A stretch of 9,475 nt of DNA from Cellvibrionales bacterium UBA4495. Its GTDB lineage: Bacteria; Pseudomonadota; Gammaproteobacteria; Pseudomonadales; Porticoccaceae. Every line of letters starts with the position of its first letter. Position 1 is the stretch's first letter. The notes below the pieces were generated by a model. It did not search any database and was not told the origin of the DNA. It saw nothing but the letters and a program-made list of their open reading frames with translations. A program made the position numbers and the translations under genes. The stretch spans positions 1-9,475 of the forward strand of contig DGNJ01000129.1 of assembly GCA_002388905.1 (NCBI GenBank). Direction: 5' to 3'. This document shows positions 1 through 5,673 of the stretch, one piece after another.

Positions 1-66
1 AACCCCGCCTCCTACCCGATCCTGCGGATCCCGGATATTTCATCTCGCCCCGCCATCGGTGTGGGG

Positions 67-91
67 CCAGAAGGTGGACCCAGAAGGTGGA
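67..91. repeat. 12-bp direct duplication near the left edge
   Basis: The 12-base unit CCAGAAGGTGGA occurs at 67-78 and again at 80-91, separated by one C. It lies in the roughly 150 bases left of the first gene. Two frames stay open across this edge, but neither gives a protein I recognise. The duplication is short and may be chance or slippage. No other gene is supportable in 1-148. Confidence 0.4.
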
Positions 92-108
92 AAGAAGTAG
101 CGGTCATT

Positions 109-137
109 CCGGTCCGGGCCTCGGCCCGGAGATCCGG
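109..137 (-). terminator. GC-rich hairpin downstream of the 87-aa gene
   Basis: TCCGGGC (113-119) pairs perfectly with GCCCGGA (124-130) around a CTCG tetraloop. Outer CCGG blocks (109-112 and 134-137) could lengthen the stem with small bulges. It sits 19 bases beyond the stop codon of the minus-strand gene ending at 149, the right place for transcript termination. There is no clear U-run after it in the minus direction, so it may be a weak or Rho-assisted terminator, or only a 3' stabilising hairpin. Confidence 0.4.
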
Positions 138-148
138 ATACGTGGCTG

Positions 149-412
149 TTAGTTTGTCTCGAAGACAATATCGCCGGTGCATGGCGCCGCGTGATTTTCG
201 ATGACAGCCTGGTAGAAGGCCAGCATTTCCTCGACGGCGGAAGCGTCGCCGCCCAATCCCGGGGGGTCGTTAACTGCCGAGCGGTTTTTGTCAAACAGCA
301 GGGGAAGGTAAGCGGGCCTTAAGTCCTCAACGTTGAAGTGATTGGTGGCCGCCAGGTATTCTTCCCAGTCGAGCATGGCCTGGGCGCTTTGGGGTTGGTG
401 GAGAGTACTCAT
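149..412 (-). CDS. hypothetical protein, 87 aa, unrecognised
   Basis: I do not recognise this protein. The chosen start (ATG at 412-410) has a GGAGG Shine-Dalgarno sequence eight bases upstream (revcomp of 421-425). The same frame stays open upstream to an ATG at 541, but that extension has no ribosome site and reads less like protein. The 87-residue product appears soluble and acidic, with no signal peptide or membrane segment. It has a short polar N-terminus, an aromatic/acidic stretch (residues 14-40, MLDWEEYLAATNHFN then LRPAYLPLLFD), a Gly/Pro-rich linker near 46-56, and a probable helix (57-73). One cysteine (residue 78) lies near the C-terminus. It is the only gene supportable between the left edge and the helicase, and its upstream region carries several dyads, including an SOS-like box, suggesting its own regulated promoter. 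That it is translated is likely; its function is unknown. Confidence 0.65.
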   Translation of the reverse strand: MSTLHQPQSAQAMLDWEEYLAATNHFNVEDLRPAYLPLLFDKNRSAVNDPPGLGGDASAVEEMLAFYQAVIENHAAPCTGDIVFETN

Positions 413-487
413 CGGGTTTGCCTCCGGTTTCAAACGAGTATTGCCTGTTGCGTGTGCTTGCCTGAACGCATGTTGCATCATTAATAC

Positions 488-504
488 TGCATAACTTATG
501 CCAA
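488..504 (-). promoter_or_regulatory. possible sigma-54 -24/-12 promoter, or an operator dyad
   Basis: Read on the minus strand, TTGGCATAAGTTATGCA has the GG-N10-GC spacing of sigma-54 (RpoN) promoters and fits the YTGGCACG-N4-TTGCW consensus with about three mismatches. It would start transcription roughly 60-65 bases before the ATG at 412. The same bases include an exact interrupted palindrome, GCATAA-C-TTATGC (489-501), which is an equally good explanation as a repressor or activator site. The two readings cannot be separated from sequence alone. Confidence 0.3.
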
Positions 505-520
505 CTGTTCTTTGGCACAG
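505..520. promoter_or_regulatory. SOS-box-like motif CTGT-N8-ACAG upstream of the 87-aa gene
   Basis: CTGTTCTTTGGCACAG matches the core of the gammaproteobacterial LexA box (CTGT, eight bases, ACAG). The spacer is less AT-rich than in strong boxes, with about 11 of 20 positions matching the extended E. coli consensus. It overlaps a second dyad, TGCCAA-N7-TTGGCA (499-517), so it may instead belong to another regulator. It lies 93 bases upstream of the start codon at 412. Confidence 0.3.
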
Positions 521-589
521 TGGCTGGAAGCGAAAAACCAATTAATAACAAGCGGGTAGGCGTACCGAACGCGGCCAGTGACGGAAGTT

Positions 590-621
590 TTCTTTCTGTC
601 CCAGTAGCGACAGCGAAAGAA
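590..621. repeat. bulged inverted repeat between helicase and 87-aa gene
   Basis: TTCTTTCTGTC (590-600) pairs with the sequence ending GAAAGAA (609-621) with a two-base bulge (GC at 613-614) and an eight-base loop. Both flanking genes run on the minus strand, so this lies downstream of the helicase and upstream of the small gene. It could act as a late terminator or as an operator. The rest of the 413-711 interval shows no further gene. Confidence 0.35.
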
Positions 622-696
622 TTTGAGGCGTCATTCAGCCGCTTTCACCATCACGGGGCATAATTAGTTTGCTTCCGGAAGGGCGCGAAATTTTCC

Positions 697-715
697 CTGA
701 ACCATACAGGTTCAG
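697..715 (-). terminator. hairpin overlapping the helicase stop codon
   Basis: CTGAACC and GGTTCAG (697-703 and 709-715) form a perfect 7-bp stem with a five-base loop. On the minus strand the helicase TGA (714-712) lies inside the 5' arm. The hairpin is followed by GGGAAAATTT rather than a pure U-run, so termination is possible but not of the classic strong type. Confidence 0.4.
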
Positions 716-3021
716 CTCATCGTTGAATCCATATCGACAGGCTGATGCCACCAGGACGGCAGCAGCTTCGCCACATCGGTGCGCTTATAGCGGTCATCGA
801 TCAGGTAGAGTACGCCACGGTCATCGTGGTTCCGGATGACCCGCCCGGCAGCCTGGACCACCTTGCGGATGCCCGGATACAGATAACCGTACTCGTAGCC
901 CCGGCCGTATAGCCTGTCCAGGTGCCGGCGTTGCTCTTCGTTGGCAGGGTTCCACTGGGGCAGTCCGAGGGTGGCGATAAAGGCGCCGATCAGTCGCCGG
1001 CCGGGCAGGTCGACGCCCTCGGCGAAAGCGCCACCCAATACGGCCATGCCGATTCCCTCACCGTTATCCTCGAACCGGGCCAGGAAATCGGAGCGGTCCG
1101 CTTCGCCCATACTGGCAACCTGTCGCCACAGCGGAATATCCCCATGGCGTTCCCGGAGCAGGTTGGCCACTTGTTCCAGATACGCGTAACTGCTGAAGAA
1201 GGCCAGGTAGTTGCCGGGCCGGTTCCGGAACTGTCCGGCCATGATCTCGACGATGGGTTGCAGTGATTGCCCGCGATCCCGGTAGCGGGTGGAAACCGCG
1301 ACTCGCCTTATCGAAAGTTTTGCCGGGTCGAAGGGGGAGGGCACCACCAGGCGCGCCCTTCTATCGGGAAGCCCCAGCATGTCGGCGTAGAACTGCGCCG
1401 GGGACAGGGTGCCCGAGAACAGCACACTGCCGGCGCTGGCCGCAAAGCGTTCGGCCAGGAATCGCGCCGGGACAACGTTGCGCAGGCAGAGCCGGGTCTT
1501 GCGCCTGGCTTGGTGCCGTCCCGCTGTTTCCACCCGGGTCAGGTCGAACAGGTAATCGTTCCCGAACAGTTCCGCGACCCGGGCGAAATGGAGAGCGTCG
1601 AACAGGAACTCCTGCAAACCGGGTGTGGTGTCCGCCGGGTTTTCGGCAAGATAGTCGGTGATTTTTCCTGTGGCCAGGGTCAGGGCGCGGACCAGGGTGG
1701 CGGGCGGTTCGCCCCTGACCGTATAGGTTTCGGTACAGTCGCGGTTGAGGGCATTCCAGGCCCGGTTGATCCTGTCCAGCGGCTTTTTCAGGTCCGACGG
1801 TGCCTGGCGCCGCAGTGCCCCGAACCGGAAGGGGTCCAGTTCGGCGCTGTACATGGCCCGGCCGCGCTCCACCAGGTTGTGGGCCTCGTCGACGAGCACC
1901 GCCGCCGACCAGTCGTTCTCCGCCGCCAGGGCGTGGAGGAGGGCGCTGAGATCGAAGTAGTAATTGTAATCGCCAACAATGACATCGCTCCAGCGGACCA
2001 TTTCCTGGGCCAGATAATAGGGGCAGACCGCGTGGGCCAGGGCCAGGCTTCGCAGGGCATCGCGGTCCAGCCAGGCCTTGTCGGCGGCGGCTTGCCGGGC
2101 GTCGGGGAGGCGGTCGTAGAAGCCGCTGGCCAGGGGACAGGTGTCGCCGCTGCACGCGGTACCCGGGTACTCGCAGGTCTTCTCCCGCGCTGTCAGTTCC
2201 AGCACCCGCACTGGCCGGTGCTGGTCATTGGCGGCCGGTGAGGGATCCAGTCGGCGTAACGTGTCCAGCGCCAGTTGTCGGCCCGAGGTTTTGGCGGCGA
2301 GAAAATAGACCTTGTCCAGGCCCCGGGCCGGGGCTGCCTTGAGTGCCGGAAAAACAGTTGCCAGGGTCTTGCCGATACCCGTGGCGGCTTCAACCTGCAG
2401 GCAGGTATCCGTGCGCACGGCTTTGTAGACACTCTCCGCCACCTGGCGCTGGCCGGTGCGAAAATCGGGATAGGGGAAGTCCAGCTTCTCCAGGGCGCGA
2501 TTGCGCCGCTGGCGATGGGCGGTTTCCTGCCGCGCCCAGTGGAGGAACCGTTGGCAGGAGTCGTCGAAGAATCGTTGCAGGGCATCGGCTTCCCAGATTT
2601 CCTCGAGCAGTGTTTCCTGTCCACTGTCGATATTGAAGTAGACCAGTGCCAGGCGGATCGCCGGCAACCCCTCCCGATCGCACAATAACCACCCGTAGAT
2701 TTTCGCCTGGGCCCAGTGCAGATGGCGGTGGTTATCCGGCTGCCGCTCCAGGTCGCCGCGGTAAGTCTTGATTTCTTCCAGGCGTTTTACACCCGGGTCG
2801 TAACCGTCGGCCCTGCCGCGCACTTCCAGTGAGTCATATCGTCCCGACAAAGGCACTTCACGCTGGTATTCCCGGGGTCGTCCCAGACGGACTTTTTCGT
2901 GCCCTTCCATACCGTCCCGGGCGCTGGGCGCGGGCGTAAAACGGCGATCCAGGTCGCCCCGTTTGGCGGTGAATTCGCACAGAGCGCGTACCGATGTGGC
3001 GTAGAGGGGGGCTTCGGTCAT
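712..3021 (-). CDS. XPD/DinG-type Fe-S DNA helicase with N-terminal PD-(D/E)XK nuclease domain
   Basis: This 769-residue protein is a superfamily 2 DNA helicase of the Rad3/XPD/DinG group, predicted to unwind DNA 5'-to-3' using ATP. Residues 1-160 carry a RecB/Cas4-like nuclease signature: D72 in RADGYD, E83-I-K85 in LEEIKTYRG, and Q105-x3-Y109. The helicase core follows. Walker A is EAATGIGKT (211-219). The four Fe-S cysteines are C283, C290, C295 and C333. The DEAH box is D378-H381, and the later motifs are SGTLSP (536-541), GGAFAEGVDLPG (663-674) and QAAGRVIRN (723-731). All key residues are present and the length looks normal for the family, so it appears intact. The start at 3021 lacks a good Shine-Dalgarno, but no other ATG, GTG or TTG lies just upstream and the N-terminus reads like family members. 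In related bacteria such a helicase is, from memory, often found next to FAN1. Here FAN1 lies 562 bases upstream on the same strand, with an opposite-strand gene between them. A role in crosslink or replication-damage repair is inferred. Confidence 0.92.
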   Translation of the reverse strand: MTEAPLYATSVRALCEFTAKRGDLDRRFTPAPSARDGMEGHEKVRLGRPREYQREVPLSGRYDSLEVRGRADGYDPGVKRLEEIKTYRGDLERQPDNHRHLHWAQAKIYGWLLCDREGLPAIRLALVYFNIDSGQETLLEEIWEADALQRFFDDSCQRFLHWARQETAHRQRRNRALEKLDFPYPDFRTGQRQVAESVYKAVRTDTCLQVEAATGIGKTLATVFPALKAAPARGLDKVYFLAAKTSGRQLALDTLRRLDPSPAANDQHRPVRVLELTAREKTCEYPGTACSGDTCPLASGFYDRLPDARQAAADKAWLDRDALRSLALAHAVCPYYLAQEMVRWSDVIVGDYNYYFDLSALLHALAAENDWSAAVLVDEAHNLVERGRAMYSAELDPFRFGALRRQAPSDLKKPLDRINRAWNALNRDCTETYTVRGEPPATLVRALTLATGKITDYLAENPADTTPGLQEFLFDALHFARVAELFGNDYLFDLTRVETAGRHQARRKTRLCLRNVVPARFLAERFAASAGSVLFSGTLSPAQFYADMLGLPDRRARLVVPSPFDPAKLSIRRVAVSTRYRDRGQSLQPIVEIMAGQFRNRPGNYLAFFSSYAYLEQVANLLRERHGDIPLWRQVASMGEADRSDFLARFEDNGEGIGMAVLGGAFAEGVDLPGRRLIGAFIATLGLPQWNPANEEQRRHLDRLYGRGYEYGYLYPGIRKVVQAAGRVIRNHDDRGVLYLIDDRYKRTDVAKLLPSWWHQPVDMDSTMS

Positions 3022-3055
3022 GAACGGGTCGCGTGGACGTGAATCCGGTGCCGCA

Positions 3056-3084
3056 ATGATAATGGAGTGGGGGCTTCGGGCGAA
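3056..3084 (-). promoter_or_regulatory. candidate sigma-70 promoter for the helicase
   Basis: On the minus strand a -10 TATCAT (3061-3056, five of six matches) lies 17 bases after a weak -35 TTCGCC (3084-3079, three of six). Transcription would begin near 3049, leaving an untranslated leader of about 28 bases. The helicase probably needs its own promoter here, because a plus-strand gene separates it from FAN1. No CTGT-N8-ACAG box is visible in this interval. Confidence 0.3.
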
Positions 3085-3119
3085 ACCGCGACATCGATCT
3101 CGTCTGTCGTCACCCGTGG

Positions 3120-3148
3120 TGGACTTAACGGCGGTCTCTGGCTATTCT
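3120..3148 (+). promoter_or_regulatory. candidate sigma-70 promoter for the 111-aa gene
   Basis: TGGACT (3120-3125) and TATTCT (3143-3148) are separated by exactly 17 bases and each matches four of six consensus positions. The predicted transcript would start near 3155. A small perfect hairpin, CGGGAC-GGTGG-GTCCCG (3155-3171), would lie at its very 5' end and might stabilise the message. Confidence 0.35.
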
Positions 3149-3213
3149 GGCCGACGGGACGGTGGGTCCCGAAGATTGGAGATTGCCGCATGCGCTTGCA
3201 TTGGAGGTTTGAC

Positions 3214-3549
3214 ATGATAAAAGCACTGGTCAAAAAGTGTTCCTGCCTGACACTGGTGGTCAGCCTGGCCGCCGTTCTGGCTGCACCCCAAAATGTCCTT
3301 GCCCAGGGTATGGACGATGACCTCAATGATCCCTCGGCGCTGGCAATGACCGGCGATCTCGTCGTCGCCCGCCCGCTGCTCTTGACAATGACGGTGGTGG
3401 GTACCGCCGCCTATATCGTCAGCCTGCCGTTTTCCCTGGCCGGCGGCAACGCCAAGCAGGCCGGGGAAACCCTGGTTGTGGGGCCGGCAAAGGCCACCTT
3501 TGTGCGCTGCCTGGGCTGTACCCGGTCTGGTTATCGCAAGGAACCCTGA
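3214..3549 (+). CDS. small secreted or membrane protein, 111 aa, unknown function
   Basis: The start at 3214 is fixed by a strong GGAGG at 3203-3207, six bases before the ATG; a longer reading from 3067 has no such site. The product begins with a signal peptide: basic MIKALVKK, a hydrophobic core to about residue 25, and a likely cleavage after NVLA (residue 30). The mature part starts acidic (MDDDLNDPSALAMTGD). A hydrophobic, probably membrane-spanning stretch follows at about 52-76 (RPLLLTMTVVGTAAYIVSLPF). The C-terminus is GPAKATFVRCLGCTRSGY with a C-x2-C pair (C99, C102). I recall short pseudomonad proteins with this VVARPLLL...VVGPAKATFVR pattern, sometimes labelled 'multidrug transporter'. 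That label looks unjustified for a single-span protein this small. It runs against both flanking repair genes: convergent with FAN1 (34-base gap) and divergent from the helicase. Confidence 0.75.
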   Translation: MIKALVKKCSCLTLVVSLAAVLAAPQNVLAQGMDDDLNDPSALAMTGDLVVARPLLLTMTVVGTAAYIVSLPFSLAGGNAKQAGETLVVGPAKATFVRCLGCTRSGYRKEP

Positions 3550-3582
3550 GCCCTTCCCGAAACAGTAGCGCCCGGGGATCCA

Positions 3583-5343
3583 TCACGATTGGCGGCAGCC
3601 TTCGCCGCCAATTCCCCGGGCCGTTGTCCCCGTCCAGCGCACATGACAGACACTGGCCGGCAGTTGCCGGGCCAGGCAGTAGTCGAACCAGCGTAACTGG
3701 TTGTCCTGCAGACGGTCACCCGGGCCCTTGACTTCGATAAGTTCATAGCGCCGTTCCGGGAGATGAAACCGGATCAGGTCCGGCAATCCCGAGCGGTTGC
3801 GCTTGATATCGAACAGGATGCGCTCGAAGTACAGGCGCAGGTGGGCTGCGGGGATACAGTCCAGGGCCAGTTGCAGTAGTGCCTCATCCACGGCGGGCCA
3901 GGCCACGAAGGGATTCTGTATATCCCGCTTGCGCCGGTAGTTGGCAAGGATAATGTCCCGGTAGCGACCGGTTTCCAGTGTCCGCCAGTCGCTCTCGAAG
4001 CGCTGCCGCCGCCTTTCCGTGAAACTTTCCCCATGCAGGTCTGCCGGTCCCCGCTGGAAGGGGTGGAAGAACGCCCCGGCCACCGGCGCGAATAGGGTAT
4101 TCCAGCAGAGCAGGCCGAGCAGGGCATTGATCAGGGTGTTCTCCACATAGTAGACCGGCGCGGATGCACTGGTGAGGGCCTGTGCGGCCAGTCGCTCGAC
4201 GCCGGCATCGGATGGGCCGGGTAGTTCCAGGTGCAGGGACGGCGGCCGGGAACGGCTGGCTTTGACGGTGGGGCCTGTGCCGGCCTTGCGCCGGAGCCTG
4301 GGCAGCATGCGCTCCAGGCGCTGGATTTCGGCTTCGTCCACCGGCGCCTTGCGGGCGGTTTCGGCCAGGGCCAGGGCCTCCCGCCAGCGGTGCCGGAGCT
4401 CCAGTACCCGGATATGGCGCGCCCTGGCTTCCGGATACAGGCTTTGCCGGTAATACGCCTGCGCCCGTTCCAGGTCGCCCTGTCGCTCGCAATGTCGGCC
4501 CAGTTTGAATAGCAGCCGGTCGTGGCGCCCGGCCAGCCAGTCGTTATCGTCCGGCCGCGTCGGCAGCATGGCCTCGACGGTATCCACCGTTCCCTCTCGA
4601 TTTGATTCGAGGTTGTGCAGGTGCTCACGGCACTGGTGCATGGCCAGGTACAGATCCAGGTGACGACGGTGGCTGAAGGGTCGGGAATCCGGGCCCAGGT
4701 GGACGGTTTCGTAGCGGAAAAGGCCCAGGTCGGAGAGAATGAATTCGCTCCAGTCCTGGTGAAGGTTGCCGAAGAACAGGAGTCGCAAGCGATCGATCAG
4801 GGCCATGGGAACCAGCTGCAGCACCGATTCACCGGACGCGGGATACCAGTTCCGCCAGGTCCGGGTTTCCGGGTATTGGCTTACCAGTTCATCGAGAAGC
4901 GCAGCTTTGGACATCCTGTGACTGGCTATATCCCGGCCCAGGGCATCCAGGATCTCGGCCCGGGTGGCCAGGGCAAAAAAATCCCCGATAGCCAGATCCG
5001 GTTCGATATCGACCCAGCCCAGGTCTGCCAGCGGCCGCACTGCCATCATCGGGTCGCCGATTTCCCGGTAACGCAATTTGCCCGAGCGAAACTTGTCGCC
5101 CTTGCGCATGGTCATGCGCACCAGCAGCGCCCGCGCGCTCCCGGGGAGTTGCCGGAAGCGGGTGATGAATCCGGTTTCTTCCGGGGTCAACAGGTCTTGG
5201 TAGCGGGCACCCACCCAGTCCAGTACGGTCTGGAAGTTTTCAAGATAATAAAGGGGCGAATCGGTGCTGGCGATCCCGGGGGTTGCTGCCCCGGTGGCTG
5301 GAGAGGTGGTCGCTTCTATCACCCTGTTACTGGCTTGATTCAT
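3583..5343 (-). CDS. fan1: FAN1-like structure-specific nuclease (VRR-NUC domain)
   Basis: FAN1 is a structure-specific nuclease that cuts 5'-flap-like DNA and unhooks interstrand crosslinks; a Pseudomonas aeruginosa homologue has been characterised. This 586-residue protein fits the bacterial form. The N-terminal DNA-binding part begins at YYLENFQTVLDWV (32-44) and includes RALLVRMTMRKGD (71-83). A helical, TPR-like middle (about 265-350) follows, then a basic Pro/Ser linker (350-370) and the C-terminal nuclease. The catalytic set is visible: E401 in VENTLIN, P521-D522, and E537-V-K539. The D-to-E spacing of 15 equals that of human D960/E975. The ATG at 5343 is needed because the conserved N-terminal motif starts soon after it; its ribosome site is weak. 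No residues appear missing. It lies upstream of, and on the same strand as, the XPD-type helicase. A LexA-type box and promoter sit about 135 bases upstream, so SOS induction is likely (inferred). Confidence 0.93.
   Translation of the reverse strand: MNQASNRVIEATTSPATGAATPGIASTDSPLYYLENFQTVLDWVGARYQDLLTPEETGFITRFRQLPGSARALLVRMTMRKGDKFRSGKLRYREIGDPMMAVRPLADLGWVDIEPDLAIGDFFALATRAEILDALGRDIASHRMSKAALLDELVSQYPETRTWRNWYPASGESVLQLVPMALIDRLRLLFFGNLHQDWSEFILSDLGLFRYETVHLGPDSRPFSHRRHLDLYLAMHQCREHLHNLESNREGTVDTVEAMLPTRPDDNDWLAGRHDRLLFKLGRHCERQGDLERAQAYYRQSLYPEARARHIRVLELRHRWREALALAETARKAPVDEAEIQRLERMLPRLRRKAGTGPTVKASRSRPPSLHLELPGPSDAGVERLAAQALTSASAPVYYVENTLINALLGLLCWNTLFAPVAGAFFHPFQRGPADLHGESFTERRRQRFESDWRTLETGRYRDIILANYRRKRDIQNPFVAWPAVDEALLQLALDCIPAAHLRLYFERILFDIKRNRSGLPDLIRFHLPERRYELIEVKGPGDRLQDNQLRWFDYCLARQLPASVCHVRWTGTTARGIGGEGCRQS
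3588..3612. terminator. perfect 9-bp inverted repeat at the convergent gene ends
   Basis: ATTGGCGGC and GCCGCCAAT flank a seven-base loop, entirely within the last ten codons of the FAN1-like gene. The plus-strand 111-aa gene ends 38 bases to the left, so the hairpin could stop readthrough from either side. No T-run follows on either strand, so a role in mRNA 3'-end stability is equally possible. Confidence 0.35.
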
Positions 5344-5388
5344 TGTTAGGCGGGTACCTGAAACTTTTTATTGCAAACGATGGCCTTC

Positions 5389-5439
5389 GACTCTCGCGGC
5401 TGGGGACTCTCGAATCATTCGATGCTCTCCAATGGAGAG
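5389..5439. repeat. palindrome and direct-repeat cluster in the FAN1 leader
   Basis: Three short exact structures are packed into 51 bases. They are a direct repeat GACTCTCG (5389-5396 and 5405-5412), an interrupted palindrome CGAAT-C-ATTCG (5411-5421), and a longer one CTCTCCA-A-TGGAGAG (5425-5439). They lie between the candidate FAN1 promoter and its start codon, so they would be transcribed in the leader. They could be operators or RNA hairpins. No known regulator is assigned. Confidence 0.45.
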
Positions 5440-5476
5440 GCCAATAAAAGGGGCCAACAGACAGCCGGCAGCATAA

Positions 5477-5492
5477 CTGTATGAAAACACAG
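5477..5492. promoter_or_regulatory. LexA (SOS) box upstream of the FAN1-like gene
   Basis: CTGTATGAAAACACAG has both conserved half-sites of the gammaproteobacterial LexA operator (CTGT-N8-ACAG) with an AT-rich spacer. About 15 of 20 positions match the extended E. coli consensus TACTG(TA)5CAGTA. It covers the candidate -10 of the FAN1 promoter, the usual geometry for LexA repression. It lies 134 bases from the FAN1 start and about 180 from the rsd start, so control of rsd is less likely but not excluded. Confidence 0.7.
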
Positions 5493-5509
5493 TCTGTTGT
5501 GCCTGTAAA
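5481..5509 (-). promoter_or_regulatory. candidate sigma-70 promoter of the FAN1-like gene
   Basis: On the minus strand, -35 TTTACA (5509-5504, five of six) is followed after 17 bases by -10 TTTCAT (5486-5481, four of six, lacking the favoured A at position 2). The -10 falls inside the LexA box at 5477-5492. The transcript would carry a leader of about 130 bases containing the palindrome cluster. Confidence 0.4.
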
Positions 5510-5550
5510 TCGTGCCGGAGATCGGATCGCGTATGTGGCGGGCGAGTCCG

Positions 5551-5606
5551 TCAAGGTCCCATACAAAAGGACCCGTACAAAAGGACCCGTACAAAAGGTC
5601 CCGTAC
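5551..5606. repeat. four tandem 14-bp repeats upstream of rsd
   Basis: Four head-to-tail units run without gaps: TCAAGGTCCCATAC, AAAAGGACCCGTAC, AAAAGGACCCGTAC and AAAAGGTCCCGTAC. The two middle copies are identical; the outer ones differ at one to four positions. Each holds a GGWCC and a GTAC or ATAC core. Fourteen is not a multiple of three and no gene covers the array, so it is non-coding. It ends four bases before a candidate rsd -35, the position of an activator-site array. It could also be a variable-number repeat. The rest of 5344-5673 holds the regulatory sites listed separately and no gene. Confidence 0.85.
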
Positions 5607-5609
5607 AGC

Positions 5610-5638
5610 TTGCCAGGTTCAGCCGGCTCCAATAAGCT
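5610..5638 (+). promoter_or_regulatory. weak candidate sigma-70 promoter for rsd
   Basis: TTGCCA (5610-5615, five of six) lies 17 bases before TAAGCT (5633-5638, only three of six). The poor -10 would suit a promoter that needs an activator, possibly bound at the 14-bp repeats immediately upstream. The call is tentative. Confidence 0.25.
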
Positions 5639-5673
5639 ATTCGCTTTATGAAACCGATTGAGGAAACAACCAG

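Noticed and set aside
1..203. Plus-strand frame open from the left edge, possibly the end of a cut gene
   Set aside because: It runs into the supported minus-strand gene and its translation shows no recognisable domain; other edge frames are equally uninformative.
596..612. A third CTGT...ACAG pair in the region upstream of the 87-aa gene
   Set aside because: The spacer is ten bases, not the eight required for a LexA box; it is part of the bulged inverted repeat at 590-621.
1267..2241. Long plus-strand open frame (324 codons) antisense to the helicase
   Set aside because: It overlaps a helicase with complete motifs, its composition is the Gly/Arg/Pro/Val-rich type expected from the opposite strand of a GC-rich gene, and no family is recognisable.
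4615..5349. Plus-strand open frame (244 codons) antisense to the FAN1-like gene
   Set aside because: It is wholly opposite a well-supported coding region and its translation has no recognisable motif; it is a mirror of the high-GC codon pattern.
5551..5606. Considered as a small CRISPR array
   Set aside because: The units are contiguous 14-mers with no spacers and there are no cas genes, so it is a simple tandem repeat. The helicase's Cas4-like domain is a general nuclease fold, not evidence of CRISPR.
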